A stretch of 64,000 bases of DNA from an uncultured Candidatus Melainabacteria bacterium (GCA_949841365.1 CATKZI010000002.1:186001-250000); one strand, 5' to 3'. Counted from the first letter of the stretch, positions 48,045-58,551 are shown. Numbers and translations are program-made. The notes: generated by a model not told the origin, from the sequence alone.

Positions 48045-49979
48045 TTGAACGAAAACAAGGTAGACAGTAAAAAGGCTCAAACGCCTAAAAAAATCGGAAA
48101 TTCAGCTGTTTCAAACCCATTGACGAAACAGATGAATGTGCTGAAAAAACCCGCTGTTAAAAAAATCATTCAAGAAAATACAAAAAATGTTTCAGACCCT
48201 ATTTCTCTTGAAACTTCTAATATCGTTGCTAAAATAAATAATTTCAACACAAATAAAACTTCCAACAAAATTTACGGAAGCGGATACATGAACGGAAGTC
48301 CCAATAAGGTTATTGACTACTCCGATATTGTGTATTCGCTAAATTCAACTTTATCCGATAAAACAAGTGTACAAGATTTATTTGTATCTGTACATAACTT
48401 GTTTGCAGAAAAATTAAACCACATATTCACAGCATTCGGAGTTTATCACGAAAAATCCAAATGTGTTAATATGAAGCTTTTCAATTCAATGGGAAACACA
48501 TACACGTCAAAGATATTTATGTCTGACGACACAAACCCTGTTATTGAATGTTTTAAAAATTGTGAACCGATTTGTTATGAAAACAATACGTTCTTAAACA
48601 TTCCATACATACACGCATCTTCAACAATTATTCTTCCTCTAAACTGTGTTAGCGGATGCAAAGGGGTTATGGTAATCGGAAAAGATAATCTTGAAAACCA
48701 CATCGGACTTTTTTCGTTTATCGCAAATTACTGTGCGTTGTTTATGCAAAATATGGAACTTGTTGAACAGGCAAATTTATATGCAAATACCGATGCTTTA
48801 ACAGGTTTGTATACTCACAGAGGATTTCAAGAAGTTTTATCATCAGAACTTAAACGAGCTTCTGACAATAACTCTGAACTTTCAATAATAATGCTTGATA
48901 TCAACAATATTTCTAAAATTAACAGAGAACTTGGCCACGCAAAAGGTGACGAAGTAATTAAACTGTTAGCTGAAAAAGTTAAACAAAACATCAGAAGTTC
49001 TGACAAAGCAGGACGTTACGGGGGTGACGAAATTGCTATAGTTTTGCCTGATACCAGCACTGCGGATGCAAAATATTTGGCTGAATATATTACATACTGT
49101 CTTTCTTGCTGTTTTGTAGACGACGTCGGACCGGTTAAGGTTGCGGTTGGTATTGCAACATTCCCCGAATGTTCAAGAGATCAGGAAAAACTTCTTATCC
49201 TTGCGGAACAGGCAATGTATATTTCGCAGGCAAAGGGTTACAAAGAAGGTATGTCTGCAATCGTAAGCTCATCTGACTTTAATTTCTGGGATGATGATGC
49301 TTTGAACTCTTTTGCGGAAGTCATCGCAAAACGCCATTCACAGCTTGGTATAAACTTTGAAGATGAACTCGTTCATAAGTTCAATAACGAAAATATTGTA
49401 TCTCAAAATCACTTGATGGAACTTGCAAACTCACTGGCAGGTGCAATTGATGCCAAAGACCCTTATACAAAAGGTCACTCAACTTCTGTATCAAGATATT
49501 CGGAAGCTCTTGCACGTGCAATTAATCTGCCTGAAGATGAGGTACAGAGAATTAAGCTCGGTGCACTTCTTCACGATGTGGGCAAAATCGGAATACCTGA
49601 AAGTGTTTTGAAAAAACCTGACAAACTTTCAGATGAAGAATGGGAAATTATGAAACAACACCCTGTAATCGGTGCTGAAAAAGTTCTTGCTCCAAACGAA
49701 GCTTTACGTGATTTGATACCGATGGTAAAATATCACCACGAACGTATTGACGGCAAAGGATATCCGGAACATCTTAAAGGTGAAGAAATTCCTCTTGCTG
49801 CACGAATTGTTGCGGTAGCAGATACTTATCATGCTTTGATTTCCGACAGACCATACAGAAAAGGTTTGAGTGTAGATACTGCCTGCAAAATCTTAAAAGA
49901 AGGTGCAGGTACTCAGTGGGATGCAGATTTAATCCGTCATTTTATCGGAATTGCTCCTGCATTGTCTACAAGTATTTAA
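48045..49979 (+). CDS. GAF-like/GGDEF/HD-GYP c-di-GMP signalling protein (TTG start)
   Basis: YGGDEIAIVLP; HDVGKIGIPESVL...HHERIDGKGYP. Confidence 0.93.
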   Translation: MNENKVDSKKAQTPKKIGNSAVSNPLTKQMNVLKKPAVKKIIQENTKNVSDPISLETSNIVAKINNFNTNKTSNKIYGSGYMNGSPNKVIDYSDIVYSLNSTLSDKTSVQDLFVSVHNLFAEKLNHIFTAFGVYHEKSKCVNMKLFNSMGNTYTSKIFMSDDTNPVIECFKNCEPICYENNTFLNIPYIHASSTIILPLNCVSGCKGVMVIGKDNLENHIGLFSFIANYCALFMQNMELVEQANLYANTDALTGLYTHRGFQEVLSSELKRASDNNSELSIIMLDINNISKINRELGHAKGDEVIKLLAEKVKQNIRSSDKAGRYGGDEIAIVLPDTSTADAKYLAEYITYCLSCCFVDDVGPVKVAVGIATFPECSRDQEKLLILAEQAMYISQAKGYKEGMSAIVSSSDFNFWDDDALNSFAEVIAKRHSQLGINFEDELVHKFNNENIVSQNHLMELANSLAGAIDAKDPYTKGHSTSVSRYSEALARAINLPEDEVQRIKLGALLHDVGKIGIPESVLKKPDKLSDEEWEIMKQHPVIGAEKVLAPNEALRDLIPMVKYHHERIDGKGYPEHLKGEEIPLAARIVAVADTYHALISDRPYRKGLSVDTACKILKEGAGTQWDADLIRHFIGIAPALSTSI

Positions 49980-50065
49980 TACTTGCACAATTTCGAAAAA
50001 TAGTATATAATCAGTAAAAGGAATTTAAGTTTCTAAAGTACCAATTGAAATTAGGAGAAAGACAA

Positions 50066-50344
50066 ATGTACCAAGATGAAAAACTTGTATGTGAAGATTG
50101 CGGCGCAGAGTTCATCTTTACAGCAGGTGAACAAGAATTTTATGCAGAAAAAGGTTTGGTAAACAAACCAAAAAGATGCCCTGCTTGCAGAAAAAACCGT
50201 AGAAACAACAACAGAAAACACAGAAAAATGTATGAAGCGGTTTGTTCAAAATGCGGAGCACAAACACAGGTACCTTTTAAACCTGTTCCGGGCAGAGAAG
50301 TTTTGTGTAAAGAGTGTTTTACAAAAGAACAAAGTGCGGAATAA
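50066..50344 (+). CDS. zinc-ribbon protein
   Basis: CEDCGAEFIFTAGEQEFY...CPACR and CSKCGAQTQVPFKPVPGREVLCKECF. Confidence 0.85.
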   Translation: MYQDEKLVCEDCGAEFIFTAGEQEFYAEKGLVNKPKRCPACRKNRRNNNRKHRKMYEAVCSKCGAQTQVPFKPVPGREVLCKECFTKEQSAE

Positions 50345-50359
50345 ATTTAATATAAATAT

Positions 50360-50390
50360 AAAAAACAGACCTCAAAAGGGTCTGTTTTTT
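50360..50390. terminator. intrinsic terminator
   Basis: AAAACAGACCtcaaaagGGTCTGTTTTTT. Confidence 0.85.
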
Positions 50391-50391
50391 G

Positions 50392-50700
50392 CTATACGCC
50401 TATACAGCTGTTAAGATATTCAATTGTACTTATTTTTTCATCATACAGATATTTAATAAAGTTTAAATACGCAGCGTTGTATGAAGTTATTACCAAATTT
50501 ATTTCAAATCCGTCAGTGCAGAACGGTTCGTAATCGTATACAACATAGCTGTTGTATTTACTTTTCCATTCTTTTCTTTCAATACGGCTGTTGTTTTCTT
50601 CTACAATATCTTCAAGCCACGCAAGAATATCCTTATTCACATTTTTCATTTCCAATCGATTGTATCTGTTACAATCACGACAATCATTTCCCATTAACAT
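50392..50700 (-). CDS. hypothetical protein
   Basis: 102-aa ORF between a terminator and its own upstream region. Confidence 0.5.
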   Translation of the reverse strand: MLMGNDCRDCNRYNRLEMKNVNKDILAWLEDIVEENNSRIERKEWKSKYNSYVVYDYEPFCTDGFEINLVITSYNAAYLNFIKYLYDEKISTIEYLNSCIGV

Positions 50701-50811
50701 AATTAAATTTACTCCACATATATGTTATATGTAAATTGTAAACTTATTCATATACGAAATAATCCCCTTTAGGTATAAATAGAAAATAGTAGGATATGGT
50801 GATTTTTTAAA

Positions 50812-51969
50812 CTATAAAGCTCTTATAATTGATTTTATGTTTATATCGGTAACTTTCAATAATGCAATTGTTTTTGCGTTCTCGTCAAGATTGCCGAGTT
50901 TTTTCAAAACTTCTGCTGTTTTTAAAATTAGTGTCTGATTATTTGACTTTAAAAGCTCACGAATTTTTAACAAATCTGTCGCAAAATCAAGCGCAGTAAA
51001 TACAAACGGACTGTTTTCATTTAATTCGTCATTAATATATTTTCCTAAATTATCCGCATTGTTAAGCAGTTTTTTAATATCATGAACTTCGTTTTTGGTG
51101 TTTTTGTCCTCGTCAAACAAATATTCATCATTTTCCGTTAAAGTATCAAATTTATCGCGCGCATTCAGCAAAACGATTGCAGTTTTGCTGTCATCGTAAT
51201 TATTTATAAGTCTTTCGAAAACTTCAAAAAGCTCATAGTCAAACACTGCGCTTAAAGGCAGGATTTCACCCAGACCGTTAATTATAAAATTAATCGTCAA
51301 AAGCGCATTTTCATAGTATTTGTCAAGAAGTTCAAAAAGATTTTCGATATACGGAATTTCTCCCGCGATATTTTCAGCCATTGCCGAACTTCTCATTGCT
51401 TTGAAAATCTCGGGTAATGCTTCTTTGTTACCGTATGCACTCAAAAATTTCACTGCAGAAAGTTTTTCAAACTCGTCAGCACTTTTCAGTTTTTCAAGAG
51501 CGTCATTATAAGATTTTTCATCTTTCCAAAGTGCCAGAGATGAAGCGCAGTTTTGGGCAAGAAATTCATCATCCGCATAAGCATTTGCCAACAGGCAGTT
51601 GTAAGCAAGAGGGTCTTGAATTGCGCCAAAAAATCTTGCGCAGTATGTTTTTTCATCATCCGTACCGTTTTCAAATTTTTCAAGCATCAAATCTGTCAAA
51701 TCCTCATCAGCGTATTTTACAAGTGCTGACACGATTACGTCCTCATAAGACGGCGAATAAAATTTTAAAAACTCAATAAGGTTTTTGTAATTGTTTTCAT
51801 TGATTTGTGCGCCGATACGGTCTGCAACGTTTTGTTTTACAAAATCAAACAAAAAGCTTTCGCTTTCCGTTAACTCTTGAAAAAGTGCAATATCGCAGTC
51901 GTTGACAAGATGTTGGGCAACAGGTTCAAAACCGAATTTGCCCGTAAGTTTTTTTAAGTTTTCGCTCAT
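50812..51969 (-). CDS. HEAT-like repeat hypothetical protein
   Basis: Tandem helical repeats (DALEKLKSADEFEKLSAVKFLSAYGNKEALPEIFKAM). Confidence 0.65.
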   Translation of the reverse strand: MSENLKKLTGKFGFEPVAQHLVNDCDIALFQELTESESFLFDFVKQNVADRIGAQINENNYKNLIEFLKFYSPSYEDVIVSALVKYADEDLTDLMLEKFENGTDDEKTYCARFFGAIQDPLAYNCLLANAYADDEFLAQNCASSLALWKDEKSYNDALEKLKSADEFEKLSAVKFLSAYGNKEALPEIFKAMRSSAMAENIAGEIPYIENLFELLDKYYENALLTINFIINGLGEILPLSAVFDYELFEVFERLINNYDDSKTAIVLLNARDKFDTLTENDEYLFDEDKNTKNEVHDIKKLLNNADNLGKYINDELNENSPFVFTALDFATDLLKIRELLKSNNQTLILKTAEVLKKLGNLDENAKTIALLKVTDINIKSIIRAL

Positions 51970-51984
51970 AATATTAACTTCAAA

Positions 51985-52566
51985 TTAATCCAAATAGAAT
52001 ACAGTAATAACTTTGTGACCTTCTTCAGCGTATTGAACCGCATTGTGCAAAGTTTTACTTGTATGAGATAAGAAAACGATTAATTGGTTGCAATCATCAA
52101 TAATTTCTCTGTTACAAACACGTGATGCGTCGGCAAGAGTCATCATAGCGCGGTCGGGATGTTCAACGATATTAGGAACACCGATAAGCTGATTTTGAAC
52201 GTCACTCGGCTGTTGTCCGATAGTTTGCGGTAAAATAACTTTTAATTTATCAGGGTTAGACTTCATAGCACCGCGAATTGCTGCTGCATTAGTTCCTGAA
52301 GAACCGCCTGATGTAATTATTGTATTGCCTTGCATAACAAGTGCTGTTGCAAGAGTTTCAATCATTTGCTGATGAGTAATCGGAAGGTTACGGCTTCCGA
52401 TAATCGCAATTTTTTTCGCCGATTGTTGAATTGTAGCAAGTTCCATAGCCAATTCATCAACCGTATCAGGTGAATTTGACGCCACTGTATCCAAATCATC
52501 CATAGGTACTACTATTGACTGTTGTTTTTGTGCATCATCTTCTGAACTCATTAGTATATTTGTCAT
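51985..52566 (-). CDS. SLOG/DprA-like protein
   Basis: IAIIGSRNLPITHQQMIETLATALVMQGNTIITSGGSSGTNAAAIRGA. Confidence 0.75.
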   Translation of the reverse strand: MTNILMSSEDDAQKQQSIVVPMDDLDTVASNSPDTVDELAMELATIQQSAKKIAIIGSRNLPITHQQMIETLATALVMQGNTIITSGGSSGTNAAAIRGAMKSNPDKLKVILPQTIGQQPSDVQNQLIGVPNIVEHPDRAMMTLADASRVCNREIIDDCNQLIVFLSHTSKTLHNAVQYAEEGHKVITVFYLD

Positions 52567-52652
52567 ATTCCACCTTTATTTTTTAATTGCAATCTACTCG
52601 TTTTTAGTTTATGCTGATTATATCACAAAAATTTGATTTTGGGAATAGGGAA

Positions 52653-55223
52653 ATGGAAAATATTTTAGGTAATCTTAACAAAGAACAGCGGGAAGCTGTC
52701 GAAACCGTTCAAGGTCCTTTGCTTGTTTTGGCGGGTGCGGGCAGCGGTAAAACAAAACTTTTAACATCAAGAATTGCATACCTCATCAAACATGAATGCG
52801 TTCGCCCAAAAAACATTTTAGCCGTAACATTTACCAACAAAGCGGCGAAAGAAATGAAAGAGCGTTTGGGGAATATTTTGGGTGAAGAAGTTGTCAAATA
52901 TATGTGGGTAGGTACTTTCCACGGTATTTGCGGGAGAATGCTCAGAGAAAATATTGAAAAGTATAATTTTCAATCAGGCAAAAAACTTGATAAAAATTTC
53001 TCTATTTACGATGAAACAGACAGTAACGCCGTAATTAAACAGGCGATTAAAAAACTGAATTTGGATGATAAAGTTTATGCTCCAAAGCTTGTAAAAACAG
53101 TTATTTCCAATGCCAAAAACAAGATGCAGGATGCGTATACTTTTGCAACTTTTGCAAGAGATTTTAAATCCCAAAAAATTGCCGCAATTTATGAGGAATA
53201 CGAAAATTCTTTAAATAACAACAACGCAATTGACTTTGATGATATGTTGATGTTGACGGTTAAATTGCTTGAACAAAGCAAAGAAGTCAGAGAATACTAT
53301 TACAACAGATTTCAGCATATCTTGGTTGACGAGTTTCAGGATACCAACATGGCGCAGTATAAGCTTATTAATATGCTGTATTCAAATTTAGAAGCGGATT
53401 GCGAGCTGAGGGCGCAAGGCGGATGCGTTGAGCATTCGACTGGAGACCCGTTAAACGCGAGCAACCAAGCAGCTGAAATTCCCGACGAGCGCTCACTTTG
53501 CGTTGTAGGTGATGTTGACCAATCGATTTACAGCTGGCGCGGTGCGGATTATACGATTATTTTGAACTTTCAACAGGATTTCAAAAAAACAAAATTAATT
53601 AAGTTAGAGCAAAATTACCGCTCAACCGCAAATATTTTGAATGTTGCAAACGCAATTATTGAAAACAATACAGAGCGTGTGGATAAAGTTTTGTATTCAA
53701 ATAAAGGCGACGGCGAGCTTATTGATTACTTTGAAGCACAGGACGAAGGCGATGAGGCAAACTTTATCGCAAGCCGTATCAAACAAGACAGCGGCGGAGA
53801 TTACAACCAATATGCAATTCTTTACCGTACAAATTCTCAATCACGTGCGCTGGAAGAAGCTTGTATGGCAGCGGGAATTCCGTACAGAATTTACGGTGGT
53901 TTGAAATTCTATGACCGAAAAGAAATTAAAGATATAATCGCGTATTTGAAATTGATTTATAATACAGATGATTCGCAAAGTTTCAGACGTATTGTCAATG
54001 TTCCCAAACGCCAAATCGGTGATACTACGGTTAAAAACCTTGCAGACTTTGCTGATAAAGAGGACATAAGCTTGTTTCAGGCTTGCCAAAAGCTTGATGA
54101 TGCAACAGAAATTCCGCCGAGAACCAGAGCGAAATTGAAGGATTTTTCAGAACTTATCTTGAAATTTAAAGATGCACAAAAAAGCTACACCCTGCAAGAA
54201 TTCGTAACTCTTGTAATTGAAAAAACAGGCTATCTTGCAGAGCTTCAGCGCGAAAATACGCCCGAAGCCGAAGCTGATATTGAAAACTTGCAAGAGTTGG
54301 TAAACGTTGCAGGAGAATTTGTTCCCGAAGAAAACGAAAACGCTTTAGGTGAATTTTTACAACAGGTTGCACTTGTATCAGACCTTGACGGAATGGACGA
54401 TATTACAAACAACGTAACATTAATGACACTTCACTCCGCAAAAGGTTTGGAGTTTCCTGTAGTATTCCTTGCAGGATGTGACGAAGGCGTTTTCCCGCAC
54501 CAGAGAACTTTTAATATTCCATCCGAAATGGAGGAAGAAAGACGTCTTATGTATGTTGGTGTAACGCGTGCAGAGGAAAAACTTTATCTTACATCGGCAA
54601 AACGCCGTCAAATGTGGGGTGAATATAAGTATTACAACCCGTCAAGGTTCTTGGAAGAAATTCCGCGCCAGCTGTTGAACTCAATCGGTTTTGAAGGTTC
54701 AACAAGCGGATCATCAACCTTCCAAAATGCTGTATCGCGTGCCAAGACGGGAAAATCTGATTTTTCATACTCATCAGCGCAATTTGACAGCTCGGGATAT
54801 GTAAAACCTTCATCAGGTTTCGGCAAAGGCTTTGTAGCACCGACAAAAGGGCTTGCATCTGGCAAACCGATGAGAACCCCGTCACGCACAATTCTTGTTA
54901 AATCTCAGGCGAATAAAGCCCGCGACGAGGAGCGTACAAAAGAGTTTTTCAAGGATAATGCGATAAAAAGAATGCTTGAAGAAAAACGTGAAAAAGAACG
55001 CATTCAGCAGGAGCAGGAAGCCGAACGTCAGCGCAGAATGGAAAATACAACTCCTGTAGAATATATTTTTAACGAGGGTGAACGCGTATTTCATGATAAA
55101 CTCGGTATTGGTCATATCAAAGAAGTTACACAAATCGGTGAAAGCCTTATGTATACAATAGATTTCGGACGTCAGGGCATCAAAGCCATGGATGCTGCAT
55201 ATGCGAAATTGAAAAAGTTCTAG
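52653..55223 (+). CDS. pcrA: UvrD/PcrA-family DNA helicase
   Basis: LAGAGSGKT, VDEFQDTN, VGDVDQSIYSWRGAD, QNYRS, TLHSAKGLEF, VGVTRAEEKLYL. Confidence 0.95.
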   Translation: MENILGNLNKEQREAVETVQGPLLVLAGAGSGKTKLLTSRIAYLIKHECVRPKNILAVTFTNKAAKEMKERLGNILGEEVVKYMWVGTFHGICGRMLRENIEKYNFQSGKKLDKNFSIYDETDSNAVIKQAIKKLNLDDKVYAPKLVKTVISNAKNKMQDAYTFATFARDFKSQKIAAIYEEYENSLNNNNAIDFDDMLMLTVKLLEQSKEVREYYYNRFQHILVDEFQDTNMAQYKLINMLYSNLEADCELRAQGGCVEHSTGDPLNASNQAAEIPDERSLCVVGDVDQSIYSWRGADYTIILNFQQDFKKTKLIKLEQNYRSTANILNVANAIIENNTERVDKVLYSNKGDGELIDYFEAQDEGDEANFIASRIKQDSGGDYNQYAILYRTNSQSRALEEACMAAGIPYRIYGGLKFYDRKEIKDIIAYLKLIYNTDDSQSFRRIVNVPKRQIGDTTVKNLADFADKEDISLFQACQKLDDATEIPPRTRAKLKDFSELILKFKDAQKSYTLQEFVTLVIEKTGYLAELQRENTPEAEADIENLQELVNVAGEFVPEENENALGEFLQQVALVSDLDGMDDITNNVTLMTLHSAKGLEFPVVFLAGCDEGVFPHQRTFNIPSEMEEERRLMYVGVTRAEEKLYLTSAKRRQMWGEYKYYNPSRFLEEIPRQLLNSIGFEGSTSGSSTFQNAVSRAKTGKSDFSYSSAQFDSSGYVKPSSGFGKGFVAPTKGLASGKPMRTPSRTILVKSQANKARDEERTKEFFKDNAIKRMLEEKREKERIQQEQEAERQRRMENTTPVEYIFNEGERVFHDKLGIGHIKEVTQIGESLMYTIDFGRQGIKAMDAAYAKLKKF

Positions 55224-55268
55224 GAGCGTAGCCGCTCCACCCACCACATTGGGTTTTGGATAAGTTTA

Positions 55269-55484
55269 TTAAAACTTGAAAAAATCTATCGCAGGATGTT
55301 TCATTGCAATTGAAAACTTTTCAATTGTCGATAATCTTGTATTTATTTTACCTTGTTCAATTCCGTATATAGTGCTTTTACTTACCTTTGATATTCGTGC
55401 TAATTCATTAACAGATAAGCCGTGTACTTCTCTTATCTGTTTTAGTCTATTACCTAATAATTGAAGAAGATATTGTTTGTCCAT
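55269..55484 (-). CDS. XRE-family HTH regulator
   Basis: LKQIREVHGLSVNELARISKVSKSTIYGIEQGK. Confidence 0.88.
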   Translation of the reverse strand: MDKQYLLQLLGNRLKQIREVHGLSVNELARISKVSKSTIYGIEQGKINTRLSTIEKFSIAMKHPAIDFFKF

Positions 55485-55568
55485 AATGGTTCCTTAATTA
55501 TTAATTTAAAATTAAATTAATAATTTAAATCTGTCAATATTGTTTAAAATTATTGTATTATCATTTTT

Positions 55569-55781
55569 ATGAATATAAGTAATGAAATAAAAAAATTAAT
55601 GATTGATAATGATATGACGCTGACAGAATTAGCTAAAATTATCAGTCTAAAAAAGAAAAAGAGTTTTAGTGTTCAAAATTTTTCACAAAAATTGAAAAAC
55701 AATACAATTACGTTGAAAGAATTTGAAATAATATTAGATGCACTAGGTTATGGCATAATTTTCAACAGAAAAATTAAATAG
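55569..55781 (+). CDS. small HTH-like protein, paralogue of the 45821 product
   Basis: MTLTELAKIISLKKKKSFSVQNFSQKLKNNTITLKEFEIILDALGYGI. Confidence 0.65.
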   Translation: MNISNEIKKLMIDNDMTLTELAKIISLKKKKSFSVQNFSQKLKNNTITLKEFEIILDALGYGIIFNRKIK

Positions 55782-55810
55782 TTTTAAGTTATAAATGTAG
55801 AAGTATTTCC

Positions 55811-56554
55811 TTACCACATCCTGTAATACGGGTTGTCAAAACCGCGGTTTGTACGAATTTGTTTGTATACTTTCATTGAAAACGGCAGTTCTTCATACTG
55901 ATTTAATTCAGCAGGGAACGGTTTATATTGTATTTTTGAAAATGTTTCGATAAGTTTTCTGTCGTATTCTTCAAGCCCTGATGATTGAGTGATTTTAATA
56001 TCTTTCAGTGTTCCGTATTTCGTAACTTTGCACCTTACAGACGGCTCATTGGGAATATGATTGTATGTTGTCGGAATTCTGTCAAAAATGTATTTATTCA
56101 GCTTATCCATATATTCTTGATGTGCTCTTTGGGTTTCAGCAGAGGGCTGAACGGGCAAAATCGCCATACGTGCATTTGAGTATGCAGGCACTGACGGTGA
56201 TTGATATTTGTGGACTACATGCTGAAATCCCGTTGTCATTCTGACAGACGACAAATTCAAATCTTCAGGAAACGGTTTGAAAGGTGCAGACTTTTTGACG
56301 GCATTTATCAAAACTTCATCCATATCAGCACCGCCCGACTTTTCAACCTTAATATCCTCAACTGAGCCGTCGGGATTAATTCGGTAACTTACAGAAGCTG
56401 TTGCGCTTTCCTCGCCGTTATATTTGAAGTTCGCTTTTATAATCTGCTGAACTTCCTTGCTGTACTGCTCCATGTATGCATTAACATCAATTTCATCAGC
56501 ATAACAGATATTTGCAAGTAATAATAAAACTAATAATAACTTTTTAAAATCCAT
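55811..56554 (-). CDS. TonB C-terminal domain protein (two copies)
   Basis: SVSYRINPDGSVEDIKVEKSGGADMDEVLINAVKKSAPFKPFP and KYGTLKDIKITQSSGLEEYDRKLIETFSKIQYKPFP. Confidence 0.8.
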   Translation of the reverse strand: MDFKKLLLVLLLLANICYADEIDVNAYMEQYSKEVQQIIKANFKYNGEESATASVSYRINPDGSVEDIKVEKSGGADMDEVLINAVKKSAPFKPFPEDLNLSSVRMTTGFQHVVHKYQSPSVPAYSNARMAILPVQPSAETQRAHQEYMDKLNKYIFDRIPTTYNHIPNEPSVRCKVTKYGTLKDIKITQSSGLEEYDRKLIETFSKIQYKPFPAELNQYEELPFSMKVYKQIRTNRGFDNPYYRMW

Positions 56555-56586
56555 ACAACCCCCAGTGTGGAAAGAGACTTCGTCCC

Positions 56587-57999
56587 TCACTTAAATTTTC
56601 TCATCATTTTCATGGCTTTGTTCATGGCATGTTTTCCAAGTTTGCCGTTAAATCCGCCAAAGTTACCCATCTTACTCATGTCAGGCATTCCGTGTGAAAA
56701 CATCTTTTTCATATCACTCATGCCCTTCATCATTGTACGCATCTGCTCAAACTGTTTTACAAACGCGTTAACTTCCTGAAAATCCATACCACAGCCTTTT
56801 GCAATACGTTTTTTACGACTCGTATTCATTAAATCAGGGTTGTTACGCTCCTCAGGTGTCATGCTTGAGATGAAAACTTCCATTTTTTTGAATTGTTTTT
56901 CACTCTCATGAGATAATTTTTCTTTGTCGTCTTTTCCGATATTAAGCCCGAGCATGCCAAGCATATTACCCATTGACCCGAATGCCTGCATCTGCTTTTG
57001 CATCTTGATAAAGTCGTTGTAAGAAAAATTGTTCTTACTCATTTTTTCTTCAAGCTCTTGTGCCTGCTTTTCGTCAAAAACTTCCTGCGCGCGTTCTACA
57101 AGAGAAACGATATCGCCCATGCCCAAAATTCTTGTTGCCATACGCTCGGGATAAAAAACCTCAAGTGCATTTAATTTTTCGCCCGTACCTGTTAATTTAA
57201 TCGGTTTTCCCGTGCAGTAAGAAACACTTAACGCTGAACCGCCGCGGCTATCGCCGTCAAGCTTGGTTAAAACCAAACCTGTCAAACCGAGTTGAGCATC
57301 AAAGTTTTCTGCAACATTAACAGCTTCCTGACCTGTCATGGCATCAATTACAAGAAGTTTTTCCGCGGGTTTGAAAATTCTGTCAATCAGCAGCAACTCC
57401 GCCATCATGTCGGTATCAATCTGCAAACGACCCGCAGTATCAAGAATTATGGTGTTGAAACCTTTGTCTTTTGCGTAATTAATCGCACCTTGAACAATTT
57501 GCTGAACATCTTTGCAATCAGGAATTGTGAATACTTCAGTATTAATCTCTTTCCCGAGAGTTTGCAATTGAGAAATCGCTGCGGGACGGTATACATCGCA
57601 TGCCGTCAAAAGCGGATTTCTGCCTTCTTTTTTAAGTTTTACGGCAAGTTTTGCGGACGATGTGGTTTTCCCTGAACCCTGAAGCCCGAGCATCATGATT
57701 AAGTTTGGATTTCCTGAAAAATCAAGCGGGTTTTGCTCTTTGCCCAAAAGGTTTACAAGTTCGTCATGTACAATTTTAATCAATTGCTGCGACGGATCAA
57801 CACCTTCAAGAACTTTTTCACCTTCGGCTTTGTCTTTGATTGATGATATAAAAGATTTTACGACACGAAGGTTAACATCAGCTTCCAAAAGTGCACGTCT
57901 AATCTCGCGTAAAGCCTCTTGCATGTTGTCTTGAGTAAGCTCTTTACCGCGAGTTTTGCTTATAATATCTTGTAATTTTTCACTTAAATTGTCGAACAT
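56587..57999 (-). CDS. ffh: signal recognition particle protein Ffh
   Basis: GLQGSGKTTSSAKLA, DTAGRL, TKLDGDSRGGSALS, Met-rich M domain. Confidence 0.96.
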   Translation of the reverse strand: MFDNLSEKLQDIISKTRGKELTQDNMQEALREIRRALLEADVNLRVVKSFISSIKDKAEGEKVLEGVDPSQQLIKIVHDELVNLLGKEQNPLDFSGNPNLIMMLGLQGSGKTTSSAKLAVKLKKEGRNPLLTACDVYRPAAISQLQTLGKEINTEVFTIPDCKDVQQIVQGAINYAKDKGFNTIILDTAGRLQIDTDMMAELLLIDRIFKPAEKLLVIDAMTGQEAVNVAENFDAQLGLTGLVLTKLDGDSRGGSALSVSYCTGKPIKLTGTGEKLNALEVFYPERMATRILGMGDIVSLVERAQEVFDEKQAQELEEKMSKNNFSYNDFIKMQKQMQAFGSMGNMLGMLGLNIGKDDKEKLSHESEKQFKKMEVFISSMTPEERNNPDLMNTSRKKRIAKGCGMDFQEVNAFVKQFEQMRTMMKGMSDMKKMFSHGMPDMSKMGNFGGFNGKLGKHAMNKAMKMMRKFK

Positions 58000-58124
58000 A
58001 AATATAGTATAACACAATGACACCAATATTGGAAAAATATATTCGAAATTGGTGGCATGGCGAAAAAAAAACATCATCCGTTTTTACGATTTCATTTCGG
58101 ATTTGGTTTGCTAATATATAACCA

Positions 58125-58198
58125 TACTCCTTAGAGAACTAAGATACACATATCCCTAATCAACAGCTATGCACTTCTTATGTACATAGCTTTTTTTT
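58125..58198 (+). ncRNA. candidate orphan small RNA ending in an intrinsic terminator
   Basis: CTTAGagaaCTAAG hairpin, then AGCTATG...CATAGCTTTTTTTT; no ORF upstream on this strand. Confidence 0.45.
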
Positions 58199-58268
58199 AT
58201 AAATAAAGTACTTGATTTTAAAAAATGTTCATGCTAGATTAGATTTTGCTAACCGAATTAGATTTTGC

Positions 58269-58364
58269 GGGCTGCTAGCTCAGGTGGTTAGAGCACTGTG
58301 CCGAGTGAGACAACTAAGTGTTGTCGAGCGAGAGGCCTGATAAGGGTCTAAGCCCGGTGGTTGC
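58269..58364 (+). pseudogene. tRNA-Ile-like sequence with hairpin insertion (copy 1)
   Basis: Same 5' half as the tRNA-Ile (GGGCTGCTAGCTCAGGTGGTTAGAGC), then GACAAC-TAAGT-GTTGTC. Confidence 0.75.
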
Positions 58365-58398
58365 AAAAAAAAGTTTTTACAATAGAATATAAATATAA

Positions 58399-58472
<74 letters not shown>

Positions 58473-58475
58473 TAT

Positions 58476-58508
58476 AAAAAGAGACACCTAATATGGTGTC
58501 TCTTTTTA
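58476..58508 (+). terminator. intrinsic terminator after tRNA-Ile
   Basis: AAAAAGAGACACCtaatatGGTGTCTCTTTTT. Confidence 0.88.
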
Positions 58509-58551
58509 TATCTGTTGTATGGTTTTGAATTACAGAATTTATCTATCACGG

